DNA of 64,000 bases from Pseudomonas putida (GCF_022627325.1 NZ_JAETZZ010000010.1:1-64000); one strand, 5' to 3'. Shown: positions 33,139 through 42,041, counted from the first letter of the stretch. Program-made: numbers and translations. The notes: generated by a model from the letters alone, not told the origin.

Positions 33139-36100
33139 TTATTGTGCTGGCGCCGTTGCCGGCGGTGCGTCGTCGGTAACCCGCAGAATCCCCCACAGCC
33201 CCGATGTATTGCCGTAGGCGGCGTAGTCACGGAACAGGTAGTCGCCCGGTACGGCGTTGGCGCCCCCGGCGCTGGGCAACATGAAGCTGAAGTGCGCGGC
33301 GGGCAGCACGCTCTCCTGGGCACCGATGTACATCGACATCGGGTTGTAGCCAAAGCGTACCGAGCCGATACCAGGCTGCTTCATTGGGTAGCCATCGAGG
33401 TCATTTTTCTCGGCCTGGAAGGCATGCAGCGGCCACAGGTGCCCATCGAGCTGGTAGGTGATGCCACGGCTGCCGCCACTGGGCATCACCACATGGCTGC
33501 GCACCGGTTGGCCGGGTTTGGCGTACAGCACCGGGGTTTGCGGGTCGCTACCCACCAGGGCATTGCTGTAGGCCATGTGCGCGTTGGGTACATCGCCGAA
33601 GCCAAAGCCATCGGCACGGCCGAACGGAGCGTCCGGTGCCAGGCCGAAGCGCAACCACAGCGGCTCGGTCTTGTAGTTGATGGCCATGTTGCCGTTGTCT
33701 TTCGGGTCACCCGGCACACCGTTGCCTTCGGTGGCGATACCCTCTACCGGGCGGCCGTCGGCCCAACGCATGTTCAGCGCCCGCTGCCAGACGGTGACGA
33801 AGTCACGGTAGTCTGGCTGGCCACTGACCTTGACCGAGGCTTGCGCCCGGCTGGCCGCGTCCTCGGTAAAGGTAGCGGTCTGCGGCAGGATGCTCATGGC
33901 ACCGACCAGGCCTTTCTGCGGTTGCTTGATGACATCCGCCGGGGTCAGGTTGAGAGCGCCGAACTCGATTGCCGTGGTGCGGATGTTGTCCACCGTGCGG
34001 CCCAGTTGCAGCACCGGCTTGCCTTCGCGCTCCAGGTGGCCGGCATAGTACTGGTACACCCTGGTCGGGTAGGCACCGCTGTTACCGCTGCGCGGCGGTA
34101 CGGTCTGCACCGGGTTGAGGCCGACGTTGACGCCATCGGACTTGGTGATGTCATAAGCCAGCAGTTGGGCGTGCAGGCCGACGTGGCTGGAGGGCCGCAT
34201 CAGGTTGTTGTTGAAGGCGGTGGAGCCTTCGCTGTCGTTGCGGTCGCGCTTGACCACGTTCTGCATCACCGCCGTGCTGGGCAGGTCCGGCATCACCAGC
34301 GGCAGGCGGTTCTCCAGGGTGATGCTGATGCAGTCCCCGGCATTGGCGCGCAACACCAGAGGCTCGACCGGCACCCCAGCCTTGAGCTTGCCGGTGCTGG
34401 TATCCAGGTCGGCCTTGCGCACGTACAGCACGGCGGTGGGGTCGTGCAGGGGCGCGCTGTGGCCACCCACGGTGAAGGTGGTGCCATCCTCCTCGTCGGT
34501 CACCGTCACCTGCGGGATGCTGGTGGTACGGCTGTTGAATACCAGGGTGCCGCCATCGGCCTTCAGCGGGCCGCCGACGTGCTGGCCGATACCGGCCGGG
34601 TCGCTGATGCTCACCCCATGGCGGTTTTCCAGGATGTCGTTGGCCAGCGCGGCGACCACTTCGTAGTTGCGCTTGACCGTTGGCCGGCTGCCGACGCCGC
34701 TGGGGTTGGCCGTGGTTCTCGGGCAGATACCGTCGAAGTTGATGGTGTTGCGCATGGCTACCGGCTGCGGGTTGTTCGGCAGCGCGAACAGGTCGGCCCG
34801 TTGCGCGGTGTAGTTGCGCATGACGCCCCAGATGCCGTTCCAGTAGCCTTCCAGCGCCGCGTCCAGCGAATACAGGTAGTCACCATTGGTGGCTGCCGAG
34901 CTGGAGATCATCGATACCGGCGCCAGGAAGCCCAGTTGCTCGGAAATGCCGATCATCTGCGAGGCCTTCCACCCCGAGTTGGAGCTGCTGCCGTAGCCGG
35001 TGCCGTTCTGCAGCCATTTGACGCCGTGCATCGTGACGTTGTGCTCCTCCTCATAGCCGCCAGCATGCATACGCAACCGCACGTTGTCGCCAGAGTAGGT
35101 GCGCAGCATCGGGGTGAACGGGTCGCCTGGCTCGCTGCCTGCTGTGTTGATGTGCGGTGGGAACAAGGTGGTGCCACCCGTGGGGCCAACCGCCGAGTTG
35201 ATCGCCGAGGGGGCCAGGTTCATGGCCGGGATGGCTCGGTCGGTGCGGCTCTGCAGGGCATACCCCAGGTCGCCCCCCAGGCCGTCGGCCTGCATGCCGC
35301 GTTTGCCATCCGGCGCCACCTTGTTCGGGTCGAAGACGCGCAGGGCCAACGGCTCGTTGCGGTAGTTGACGACGAACATGCCCGGGTCATCCACCGAGAT
35401 CGCCTGTGGGCATGGCCGGGTCGGGCAACCCGGGTTGAGGCCACCGCGTGATTCGACGATCGACTCCAGCAGGTTCGAGGCTTTCTGCCGCACGGGCGGG
35501 TTGATGGCGTAGCGGAAGCTGTCGGCCGAGGCTGGGTAGGCCTGGGCGTTGGGCACGCCATCGGGGCCGGCGCCCACATACACGCCTGCTTCATAGGCAT
35601 GCTGGAAGTCGCTGTACTCGAGGAAGAACTCGCGATAGCTGTCGTTCTTGCCATCGCCGTCATTGTCGCCGGTATTGATCACCGCCTGCCACGAGGTCGG
35701 GCCACCGTCCTGGCGCAGTGCCGGGTTGTACAGCTGCTCGCCGGTTTCGGCGTGGTGCCAGGTAGAGCCGGCAGGCTCGGCCAGCACAGTGGCGTACAGG
35801 CCCAACTGCTGGTGGGTCGATGGGCCGAAGTGGTCATGGGTGAAGATGGTGCCCAGGCCCCGGTCGACGTTGTGCACGTTGACCAGCGGGTCGGCGAACC
35901 AGCGCTGCATGGCCGTGCGCGCGCCCACCCAGTCGGCCCGGCCAAAGCGGCCGAAGTACGGGTGCGGCTTGGCCGTCGGGCAGGCTGCAGTGCCGTCGCG
36001 GCTGTCGCCCTCGGAACAGCCATTGAACGCACGGATGGCACGCACGCGTTCCACCACGCTGCCGGGCGAGAGGACACCGTCTTCGTAGTTCCAGCCGTTG

Positions 36101-39027
36101 GCCGAACCATCGGCTGAGGTCAGGTCCCACTTGGGCAGGTGGATGTGCTGGCCGATCACATCGGTCGGTGTACGCACCTGGTAGTCGTCCATTTCATAGA
36201 ACGCCGGGATCAGGTTGGTCTGCTGGTACATGGTGCAGTCGAAGGTGTTCATGCGCATCACCAGCGGCTCTGGCGGGCGCTGCTTGGTGATCACCGGCCA
36301 GGCGTCTTCCCACAGCGCAAGGATGCGCGTCTGCGGGAAGTGATAGCCGACCTTGTTGAACACCGCGTCGAACTGGATATTGGCCGCCTTGTAGATGCGA
36401 GGACGGTCGGCAGTGAACGTGGAGGCACCCCGGAAGCTGATGCTGCTCAGGCTTTCGCCGCTGTTGTATTCGCCCGTGGACGAGGCTTGGGTCAGACGTT
36501 TGCCGCGGTCATCCATGCACGGCTCGAAGAACGGGGCGCCGGCGGTTGGCAGAGCACCATTGGTGCGAAACGCCTTGGCCACCGGCTGGCTGCCAGGGAT
36601 CAGGGCAAAGCTTGGGTGCTCGGCCTTGGCGTGGAACTGCATGGCGGCCTGCTCGACCTCGGTGCCCTCCTCGGGCAGGTAGATCGGTTTGGCCTTTTCT
36701 ACCACCTTCGAGAAATCGAGCTTGGTGGTGGTGGTCACGGCTTCGCCCCCAGCGGAGACGCCATCGAGCGCATGTCGGCCCAGGCCGCCGTCCCATCCGT
36801 CGACCTGGTTGCCGTCGAGGTTGGCCCACAGCGCTGCGCCGCTGTCCTTGAGCTGGCGAGCCATGGCCGGGTCGAGCATGTCCAGCGGCGGGGTCGGCGG
36901 ACGCTGGCCGACGCTGCTTTCCATACCGCCGATCCAGAAGGGGTAGCCTGGGTTTTTCAGGGTGCCATCAGCGTTGCGGTTGGTTTCACTGCGGTCGACC
37001 AGTGCCAGCGAGCCTATAGCCTTGGCCGCGCCCGGCGCACTGCTGTGATCGTCATCGCCATGATCTGGGTCTTCGTGATCGTCGTCACCTTCGGCGACCA
37101 GCTCTTGCGCCAGTTTCGGCACGACCACCACCTTGCCCGGCATCGGCGCCATGGCTTTGCCTGGCAGCGGCACGATCGCCGGTATCGGCGTACCCGCGAT
37201 GATTTCGCCGTCAGGCAGCGCACGTGCCCCGGCCGCCGGCTTGCCGCTGCGCAGGGCGAACGGCGTGTCATGGAAGCCATCCTGCCCCTGCCCGCTGACT
37301 TCCAGGCGGGTCCCCTCCTCGAACACATCGTGCACCCGCCACATGGCCCACATGCCTTGGGCGAAGTGCGGATAGAAGTGGCAATGGTAGATGGCATCGC
37401 CCGCCACACGGTTACGGTTGCCCGAGCCGCCGTTGGCTATCTCATAGGTGTACCCCACACCTGGGCCTATGCCCTGGGCATCGATGTAGTCGGAGTTGTC
37501 GTCATTGGGGTTGAACAGCCACTGGTGGCCGTGCAGGTGGAAAATGTGCTGCTCATGGCCGTTGTGGGTGTTGCGGAACTTGGTGAAGTCGCCAATGTAG
37601 CTGTGGTGCACGTTGGACGGCTCGGATGGGTACAACGCCATGCTGGCCTTGACGCCAGTGGCGCTGGCCGGTGGGGTATCGCCTGGGCGAATGTGTTCAA
37701 GGCCGACGTTGGCTGGCACGTCCACCAGGGTGCCGATATCACCCACGGTGTGCGCGCTGAGGAAGAACTCCTCGAAGGCGCAGGACAGGCAATCGTGCAT
37801 TGGCCCGACACCCAAGCGGTTGGCAACGACTTCAGCACCCATACCGCCCGAGCCGTAGTTGATCATGAAGGCGTCGCGCGCAGGCTCCAGCACATGGCCC
37901 ATCACAGGGTCAGCCCAGTAGCCGGGGAAGGCCTGGGTGGAGGCCACTTCATCGGCAAACTGCGAGGCGAAATCGCGAAACGCTTCCAGCCGGTTGGGCA
38001 AGGCCGGGTTGCGCTTGTTGATGCTTTCCAGTGGGTAGGTGGAACGTGGGAAGCTACCGTCCGGGTTGGGCCCCATGACGATGGCATCGGTTTCACTGCT
38101 GAGGATTTCGTTGCCGTCGACCATCGCGATGATCGGCTTGCCCGCCTTGCCTTCGGCGATCCACGGCTCAACCTGAGGGTAGCGGGCCTCATAATCGACC
38201 ACGGGCTGGCCGGTGGCGGCACGGCCGGTACTGGCCAGGCGCATCTCCTCTTCGCTCAGGGTGTTGCGGTAGGTGCGCCCACCTTTGGGCACCACGACCA
38301 CTTGGCCAAACAGGCCATTGGCTACGTTGCCTGCGTTACCCTGGCCGCCGAAGGTAGCGCCCTGGCTGGTGGCGGCGAAGGCACCTTCGCGTTCGGCATA
38401 AAGGGTGTAACTGCGGGTGGCGCCTGGGGCGATCAGGAAGTTGCCGTTGCGGCCGGTGTTGGCGGCAATGTCGCCGATGCTGTTGACCGCCTGCAGGCCA
38501 TTGACCTGAAAGCCGACGTGGCGATCAGTGACCTGCTCGTCGACAACGAAGTTGTCGCCGCCCTCATTTTCCACCTCTGCGGCTTCTTCGCCTTCTTCGC
38601 CTTCTTCGCCTTCTTCTTCCTCTACACCTTCGACCTCGTTTTCATCATGGTCGATACCGTGTTTATTGGGATTGGCCTGGTAAGCCAACAGGTTGGTCAG
38701 GTTGACCGTCAGGCAATCCCCCGCGGCCACCCGCAGCACTATCGGGCGCGGGCGTTTGTCCGGGCGCAGGGTTACCTTGCCCGGCACTGCGGCGCCCCCC
38801 TTGCTCAGCGGTACCTGGTGTTCGTCCACCACATCCTGGCGCAGGGCGAACATCATGCCGTTGGCGTTTTGCGCACCAAGGCGGTTGAACATCAGCGGCT
38901 GGTCCAGGGCAATCACGTTGGCCACCAAGGTGCGCTGGCATTGCACAGCCGCTTCGCTGGTTGCTGTAACGCTCAGCAGGGCCAATACAAGTGATGTGAG
39001 GACGGGGCCTCTATTGGGGGTCGACAT
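33139..39027 (-). CDS. mnxG: MnxG-type giant multicopper oxidase, putative Mn(II) oxidase
   Basis: The 1962-residue exported protein (signal peptide ending near SEA) has type 1/trinuclear copper motifs: His494-x2-His497-x-His499 (HIFHLHGH), His548-Cys549-His550-x3-His554-x4-Met559 (HCHFYPHFAQGMW), and His-rich partner motifs HDH at 1064-1066 and HNVTMHG at 1329-1335. Length and layout fit MnxG of P. putida GB-1 (one of its Mn oxidases) and MofA, rather than common 500-residue laccases. An acidic Glu/Gly run lies at about 130-158 and a Asp/His cluster (DDDHEDPDHGDDDHSS) near 647-662. GGAGGTG places the start at 39027. It heads an operon with SCO chaperones and a cytochrome. Confidence 0.93.
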   Translation of the reverse strand: MSTPNRGPVLTSLVLALLSVTATSEAAVQCQRTLVANVIALDQPLMFNRLGAQNANGMMFALRQDVVDEHQVPLSKGGAAVPGKVTLRPDKRPRPIVLRVAAGDCLTVNLTNLLAYQANPNKHGIDHDENEVEGVEEEEGEEGEEGEEAAEVENEGGDNFVVDEQVTDRHVGFQVNGLQAVNSIGDIAANTGRNGNFLIAPGATRSYTLYAEREGAFAATSQGATFGGQGNAGNVANGLFGQVVVVPKGGRTYRNTLSEEEMRLASTGRAATGQPVVDYEARYPQVEPWIAEGKAGKPIIAMVDGNEILSSETDAIVMGPNPDGSFPRSTYPLESINKRNPALPNRLEAFRDFASQFADEVASTQAFPGYWADPVMGHVLEPARDAFMINYGSGGMGAEVVANRLGVGPMHDCLSCAFEEFFLSAHTVGDIGTLVDVPANVGLEHIRPGDTPPASATGVKASMALYPSEPSNVHHSYIGDFTKFRNTHNGHEQHIFHLHGHQWLFNPNDDNSDYIDAQGIGPGVGYTYEIANGGSGNRNRVAGDAIYHCHFYPHFAQGMWAMWRVHDVFEEGTRLEVSGQGQDGFHDTPFALRSGKPAAGARALPDGEIIAGTPIPAIVPLPGKAMAPMPGKVVVVPKLAQELVAEGDDDHEDPDHGDDDHSSAPGAAKAIGSLALVDRSETNRNADGTLKNPGYPFWIGGMESSVGQRPPTPPLDMLDPAMARQLKDSGAALWANLDGNQVDGWDGGLGRHALDGVSAGGEAVTTTTKLDFSKVVEKAKPIYLPEEGTEVEQAAMQFHAKAEHPSFALIPGSQPVAKAFRTNGALPTAGAPFFEPCMDDRGKRLTQASSTGEYNSGESLSSISFRGASTFTADRPRIYKAANIQFDAVFNKVGYHFPQTRILALWEDAWPVITKQRPPEPLVMRMNTFDCTMYQQTNLIPAFYEMDDYQVRTPTDVIGQHIHLPKWDLTSADGSANGWNYEDGVLSPGSVVERVRAIRAFNGCSEGDSRDGTAACPTAKPHPYFGRFGRADWVGARTAMQRWFADPLVNVHNVDRGLGTIFTHDHFGPSTHQQLGLYATVLAEPAGSTWHHAETGEQLYNPALRQDGGPTSWQAVINTGDNDGDGKNDSYREFFLEYSDFQHAYEAGVYVGAGPDGVPNAQAYPASADSFRYAINPPVRQKASNLLESIVESRGGLNPGCPTRPCPQAISVDDPGMFVVNYRNEPLALRVFDPNKVAPDGKRGMQADGLGGDLGYALQSRTDRAIPAMNLAPSAINSAVGPTGGTTLFPPHINTAGSEPGDPFTPMLRTYSGDNVRLRMHAGGYEEEHNVTMHGVKWLQNGTGYGSSSNSGWKASQMIGISEQLGFLAPVSMISSSAATNGDYLYSLDAALEGYWNGIWGVMRNYTAQRADLFALPNNPQPVAMRNTINFDGICPRTTANPSGVGSRPTVKRNYEVVAALANDILENRHGVSISDPAGIGQHVGGPLKADGGTLVFNSRTTSIPQVTVTDEEDGTTFTVGGHSAPLHDPTAVLYVRKADLDTSTGKLKAGVPVEPLVLRANAGDCISITLENRLPLVMPDLPSTAVMQNVVKRDRNDSEGSTAFNNNLMRPSSHVGLHAQLLAYDITKSDGVNVGLNPVQTVPPRSGNSGAYPTRVYQYYAGHLEREGKPVLQLGRTVDNIRTTAIEFGALNLTPADVIKQPQKGLVGAMSILPQTATFTEDAASRAQASVKVSGQPDYRDFVTVWQRALNMRWADGRPVEGIATEGNGVPGDPKDNGNMAINYKTEPLWLRFGLAPDAPFGRADGFGFGDVPNAHMAYSNALVGSDPQTPVLYAKPGQPVRSHVVMPSGGSRGITYQLDGHLWPLHAFQAEKNDLDGYPMKQPGIGSVRFGYNPMSMYIGAQESVLPAAHFSFMLPSAGGANAVPGDYLFRDYAAYGNTSGLWGILRVTDDAPPATAPAQ
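38583..38618. repeat. 9-bp in-frame tandem repeat inside mnxG
   Basis: Three perfect copies of CTTCTTCGC (plus strand) and a partial fourth encode Glu-Glu-Gly units in the acidic linker of MnxG. Changes in copy number would keep the frame. Confidence 0.75.
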
Positions 39028-39065
39028 GCTGCACCTCCGGGACACAAAAACTGTGCAAGAGGGTC

Positions 39066-39081
39066 AGCAAGGTGTATGCCA
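39066..39081 (-). promoter_or_regulatory. Sigma-54 (-24/-12) promoter of mnxG
   Basis: The minus strand reads TGGCATACACCTTGCT: the -12 half TTGCT is perfect, and the -24 half TGGCATA matches TGGCACG in five of seven positions with invariant GG and GC correctly spaced. Transcription would start near 39056, giving a leader of about 29 nt that contains the GGAGGTG ribosome site. Confidence 0.75.
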
Positions 39082-39133
39082 GAAGAAAATTTTCTTTTAG
39101 ATCAACGCCTTGGATTGGCAATTGAACCAGATT

Positions 39134-39147
39134 GGGGAGGATTCCCC
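39134..39147. promoter_or_regulatory. Palindrome GGGGA-N4-TCCCC near mnxG promoter
   Basis: GGGGAGGATTCCCC is centred 73 bp upstream of the -12 GC and 22 bp from the next palindrome. Its arms are reversed compared with the CCCC-N6-GGGG sites, so its role is less sure. Confidence 0.4.
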
Positions 39148-39153
39148 GCTGCG

Positions 39154-39171
39154 ATCCCCACATCAGGGGAT
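39154..39171. promoter_or_regulatory. Palindrome ATCCCC-N6-GGGGAT, putative enhancer site of mnxG
   Basis: Six-base arms around ACATCA; core CCCCACATCAGGGG matches the site at 27461-27474 in 13 of 14 bases. It is centred 95 bp upstream of the -12 GC of the mnxG promoter. Confidence 0.65.
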
Positions 39172-39337
39172 GGTATTGGTTGTCATTGCGGGGGTGGCTC
39201 ACCAGGCAATGGGTATTCACTGATAGCTGGGGGGCCGGCGTGAATGTCCTGTCAACAACCTTAGAAAATAATTGAACGTCCGCGCTCACCCGCTTTCAAG
39301 ATGATGATTGAGACCAACTCCCTGGAGCCCCGCAACG

Positions 39338-39625
39338 ATGAAGATGCCCGGCCGCGCCCCGAACGCCAATGTGCAACTCGATTATGTGCGCGACACGCTG
39401 TTTGGCCCGGTCGCCCTGAGCGTTGAATGCCAGTGCCAGCTCGCCGCGCTTAATTTACAGGGCCGCCCTGCCCTGCGCTTGCACATCTGCCCGCCGCTTC
39501 CGGACAAAGTCGAGCGCGCGCACAGTGTGGCTTTCGTGTGGGATGGCCGCAGTTACCACGGCGTCGTTCGTGACAAGGGCAAATGCGGCGATGGCGGGCT
39601 TAATCTGCTGGTTGAATTGCAATGA
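39338..39625 (+). CDS. Hypothetical small protein, divergent from mnxG
   Basis: The 95-residue protein (ATG 39338 behind GGAG at 39324-39327; ATG 39344 possible) has no signal peptide or TM helix. It contains segments such as NLQGRPALRLHICPPLP and HSVAFVWDGRSYHGVVRDKG and four Cys residues. I do not recognise a family. Its promoter must lie in the region shared with mnxG, so coregulation is possible. Confidence 0.6.
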   Translation: MKMPGRAPNANVQLDYVRDTLFGPVALSVECQCQLAALNLQGRPALRLHICPPLPDKVERAHSVAFVWDGRSYHGVVRDKGKCGDGGLNLLVELQ

Positions 39626-39668
39626 AGCGGCGGTAAGCCAACTTGAACTGGCATGGGACTGACCTATA

Positions 39669-39702
39669 TGTGCCACGGCCAGCCTCGGCTGACCTTGGCA
39701 CA
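39669..39702. terminator. Long imperfect hairpin between convergent genes
   Basis: TGTGCCACGGCCAGCC (39669-39684) pairs with GGCTGACCTTGGCACA (39687-39702) with two mismatches. It lies between two convergent small genes and probably terminates both. Confidence 0.5.
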
Positions 39703-39710
39703 CCGTGTGG

Positions 39711-39971
39711 TCAGGCAGTGGCCCTTAGCGACGCTGGCTGACGGTCGCGCAGCGCATGCAGCTGATCGACCAGTTTCACCACGTCACGGCAACTGTTCAG
39801 GTCCTGCAATGAGACCCCACTGAGCGTCACGCCCTGTTCCATGTTCTGCCCATGAGCCAAACGAATGGTCAGGCTGGTGCCGTCCAGGCAACTGACTTCA
39901 CAGTGATCAGGCAGGCAGGCCTGTTCAATCATTTGCCTCATTTCCAGCATCGAAACGCCTATCAATGACAT
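39711..39971 (-). CDS. DUF1652 family protein
   Basis: The 86-residue protein has the DUF1652 pattern found almost only in Pseudomonas: SMLEMRQMIEQACLPDHCEV, a central LTIRL strand, and GVSLQDLNSCRDVVKLVDQL. Function unknown. The start at 39971 is set by GAGAGGG; the frame is open to 40082 but without a ribosome site. Confidence 0.75.
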   Translation of the reverse strand: MSLIGVSMLEMRQMIEQACLPDHCEVSCLDGTSLTIRLAHGQNMEQGVTLSGVSLQDLNSCRDVVKLVDQLHALRDRQPASLRATA

Positions 39972-40191
39972 TGTCGCGACCCTCTCTTGAGTGGATGGCC
40001 TGTTTATTGGAATACGCCTTTGGCAGGCGCGGTGCCAATTGATAATGAGCATGCCAGGGCGGCCGTCCATGCGCCGCGGCAATAGTGATGCGGAGAATCA
40101 TCTAGCACCTTAGTAAAAGAACGGGCGCGCCCTGCTACCGTTCGATCCAATCACGGCACTTCACGACAGGCGGTCAGCGGTGCAAGGCCGG

Positions 40192-41067
40192 TCAGTGTGG
40201 CTCAGCCGCCATCTGGCCGAAGCGCCCGGCATGGAAATCATCGAAGGACTCGGCAATTTCCGCCTGGGTGTTCATCACGAATGGCCCGTAGCCCACGATC
40301 GGCTCGTCGATCGGCTCGCCGCTGAGCAGCAGCACATTTGCGCCTTCCAGCGCCTCGATGGCCACGTCTTCGCCCGCTCGCTCCAGCAATACCAGGCTGG
40401 CCGGCCCGGCGTCACGCTCACCATTGACCCGCACAGTGCCACGCAACACCACAAGTGCAGCATTGCGGCCAGCAGCGACAGGCAGTTGCAGCGCAGCACC
40501 TGCACCCAGGCGCAGGTCCCAGACATCCATCGCGGTGAAGGTGCGCGCCGGGCCTGGGTGCCCTTGGTAGCTGCCGGCGATGACCCGCAGGCTGCCTGCC
40601 TGGCCCTGCAGCGGCACTTGCGGGATATCCGCTGCCAGTAGCGTCTGGTAACCGGCAGCGGCGCGTTTGTCCTGGGCAGGCAGGTTGACCCACAGCTGCA
40701 CCATTTCCAGTGTGCCGCCACTGCGGGCGAACGCCGGGGAATGGAATTCCTCGTGGAGGATGCCGTTGGCGGCCGTCATCCATTGCACATCGCCAGGGCC
40801 AATCAGGCCGCCGGCGCCGGTCGAATCACGGTGCTCCAGTTCGCCCTGATAAACGATGGTCACCGTTTCGAACCCACGGTGAGGGTGCTGGCCTACGCCA
40901 CGCCGGGCACTGGTGGGGGGGAAGGCATGCGGGCCGGCATAATCCAGCAGCAGGAACGGGCTGATCTGGCTGGCCAGGTTGTCGTAGGTGAACAGGCTGC
41001 GCACCGGGAAGCCATCCCCCACCCAGTGGGTGTGGGGGCTGCGGTGAATACCCAGGATCTTTTTCAT
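40192..41067 (-). CDS. Pirin family protein (YhhW-like quercetinase)
   Basis: The 291-residue bicupin has the pirin signature: HPHRGFETVTIVYQGELEHRDS holds the metal His residues, with GPGDVQWMTAANGILHEEF completing the site. Close relatives such as YhhW oxidise quercetin or sense iron redox state. AGGAGAC places the start at 41067; the frame extends to 41421 without a start signal. Confidence 0.88.
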   Translation of the reverse strand: MKKILGIHRSPHTHWVGDGFPVRSLFTYDNLASQISPFLLLDYAGPHAFPPTSARRGVGQHPHRGFETVTIVYQGELEHRDSTGAGGLIGPGDVQWMTAANGILHEEFHSPAFARSGGTLEMVQLWVNLPAQDKRAAAGYQTLLAADIPQVPLQGQAGSLRVIAGSYQGHPGPARTFTAMDVWDLRLGAGAALQLPVAAGRNAALVVLRGTVRVNGERDAGPASLVLLERAGEDVAIEALEGANVLLLSGEPIDEPIVGYGPFVMNTQAEIAESFDDFHAGRFGQMAAEPH

Positions 41068-41168
41068 GATAAGTCTCCTCTCTAAGGCTAAGTTAACCTT
41101 ACCAATGAGACCAATCGGCCGGTAGCCCGCGCAAATGGCATGCATCGTCCCAGCGATGGAACAGTGGT

Positions 41169-42041
41169 TCAGCCCTGCAGGTATTCCAGTACCTGCTGCG
41201 TTGCCATGCCGGGGTCTTCCTGCATGAAACAATGGCCTCCGGCGACCTGGCAGGCTTCGACACGGGGGTTGATCGACGCCAGCCGCTGCACCGAACGTGG
41301 CACGAAGGGATAGGTCTGCTCGCCATACAGCACCCGGGTGGGCGTTTGGATGGCGGCAAGATGCGCCCACATGCGCGTGGGGAACGAACTGAAAATTTCC
41401 ACTTCTCGGCTCGGCCGGCACTTGAGCACCACGCCTTCACCGCACTCACCGATGGCATGTTCGATGTAGGCCTGCAGCGCGGCATCGCTCCAGCCCTTGA
41501 AGATGCCCCGCCCCTGCAGCGAAGCCAGTGCCGCTTCGCGGTCGGGCCAATGGCTGCGGCGGTTGGCGGCCTTGCGTGCCAGGGCGTGCCGGCGGTGCAG
41601 CCCCATCAGCGCGGCAGCCCCCATGACCCCGATCATGCGCCGGCTGAACAATACCGGGTCGAGCAATACGGCGCGCTCGAACAACGCAGGCCTGCTGGCC
41701 AGGATGAGCCCCGTGAGCACGCCGCCAAAACTGTGCCCCAGTGCATAGCGAGGTACCTCGCCGTACTCGCCACGGCCTGCTTCGAAAGCCTCAACCGCCA
41801 ACTCAGCCGTGCGGTTCCAACCGCGGAACACACCGCCATGGTCACTGTCGCCATGCCCCTGCACATCACTGAGCCACAGGTCGAAGTGCTCGCCCAGACG
41901 CGCCAGCATCGGCTGGTAGGCCAGGCAGCAAAAGCCATTGCCGTGCAAAAAGTGCAGCAGCGGCTTGCCGCTGGCCGGCGAGCGCCAGCCGCGCAAGGTG
42001 AAACCTTCGGAGCATTGGTGAGACCAGGGGATCAACTGCAT
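41169..42041 (-). CDS. Alpha/beta hydrolase
   Basis: The 290-residue hydrolase has the oxyanion segment HFLHGNGFCC, nucleophile elbow GHSFGG (Ser about 105) and terminal catalytic His in AGGHCFMQEDP. A lid-like helical region follows residue 130. No substrate is indicated by the neighbours (pirin and LysE). Confidence 0.85.
   Translation of the reverse strand: MQLIPWSHQCSEGFTLRGWRSPASGKPLLHFLHGNGFCCLAYQPMLARLGEHFDLWLSDVQGHGDSDHGGVFRGWNRTAELAVEAFEAGRGEYGEVPRYALGHSFGGVLTGLILASRPALFERAVLLDPVLFSRRMIGVMGAAALMGLHRRHALARKAANRRSHWPDREAALASLQGRGIFKGWSDAALQAYIEHAIGECGEGVVLKCRPSREVEIFSSFPTRMWAHLAAIQTPTRVLYGEQTYPFVPRSVQRLASINPRVEACQVAGGHCFMQEDPGMATQQVLEYLQG

Larger units (their letters stand above)
39028..39337. 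other. 310-bp divergent control region of mnxG
   Basis: No gene is present. The region holds the mnxG ribosome site, a sigma-54 promoter (39066-39081), two palindromes (39134-39171) and an A/T-rich tract. A short plus-strand gene starts at 39338 on the other side and could share control. Confidence 0.7.

Noticed and set aside
33142-35451. 769-codon plus-strand frame opposite the end of mnxG
   Set aside because: Antisense shadow with no family features.
38583-38618. Short tandem repeats as a CRISPR-like array
   Set aside because: Units are 9 bp, contiguous and coding; no spacers.
36139-38994. 951-codon open frame on the plus strand opposite mnxG
   Set aside because: High GC codon bias on the coding strand keeps the antisense frame open. 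Its translation has no recognisable fold and is rich in His, Val and Gly, as expected of a mirrored frame.
39066-39081. Ordinary sigma-70 promoter for mnxG
   Set aside because: No good -35/-10 pair was found near the ATG on the minus strand, while the -24/-12 pattern fits well.
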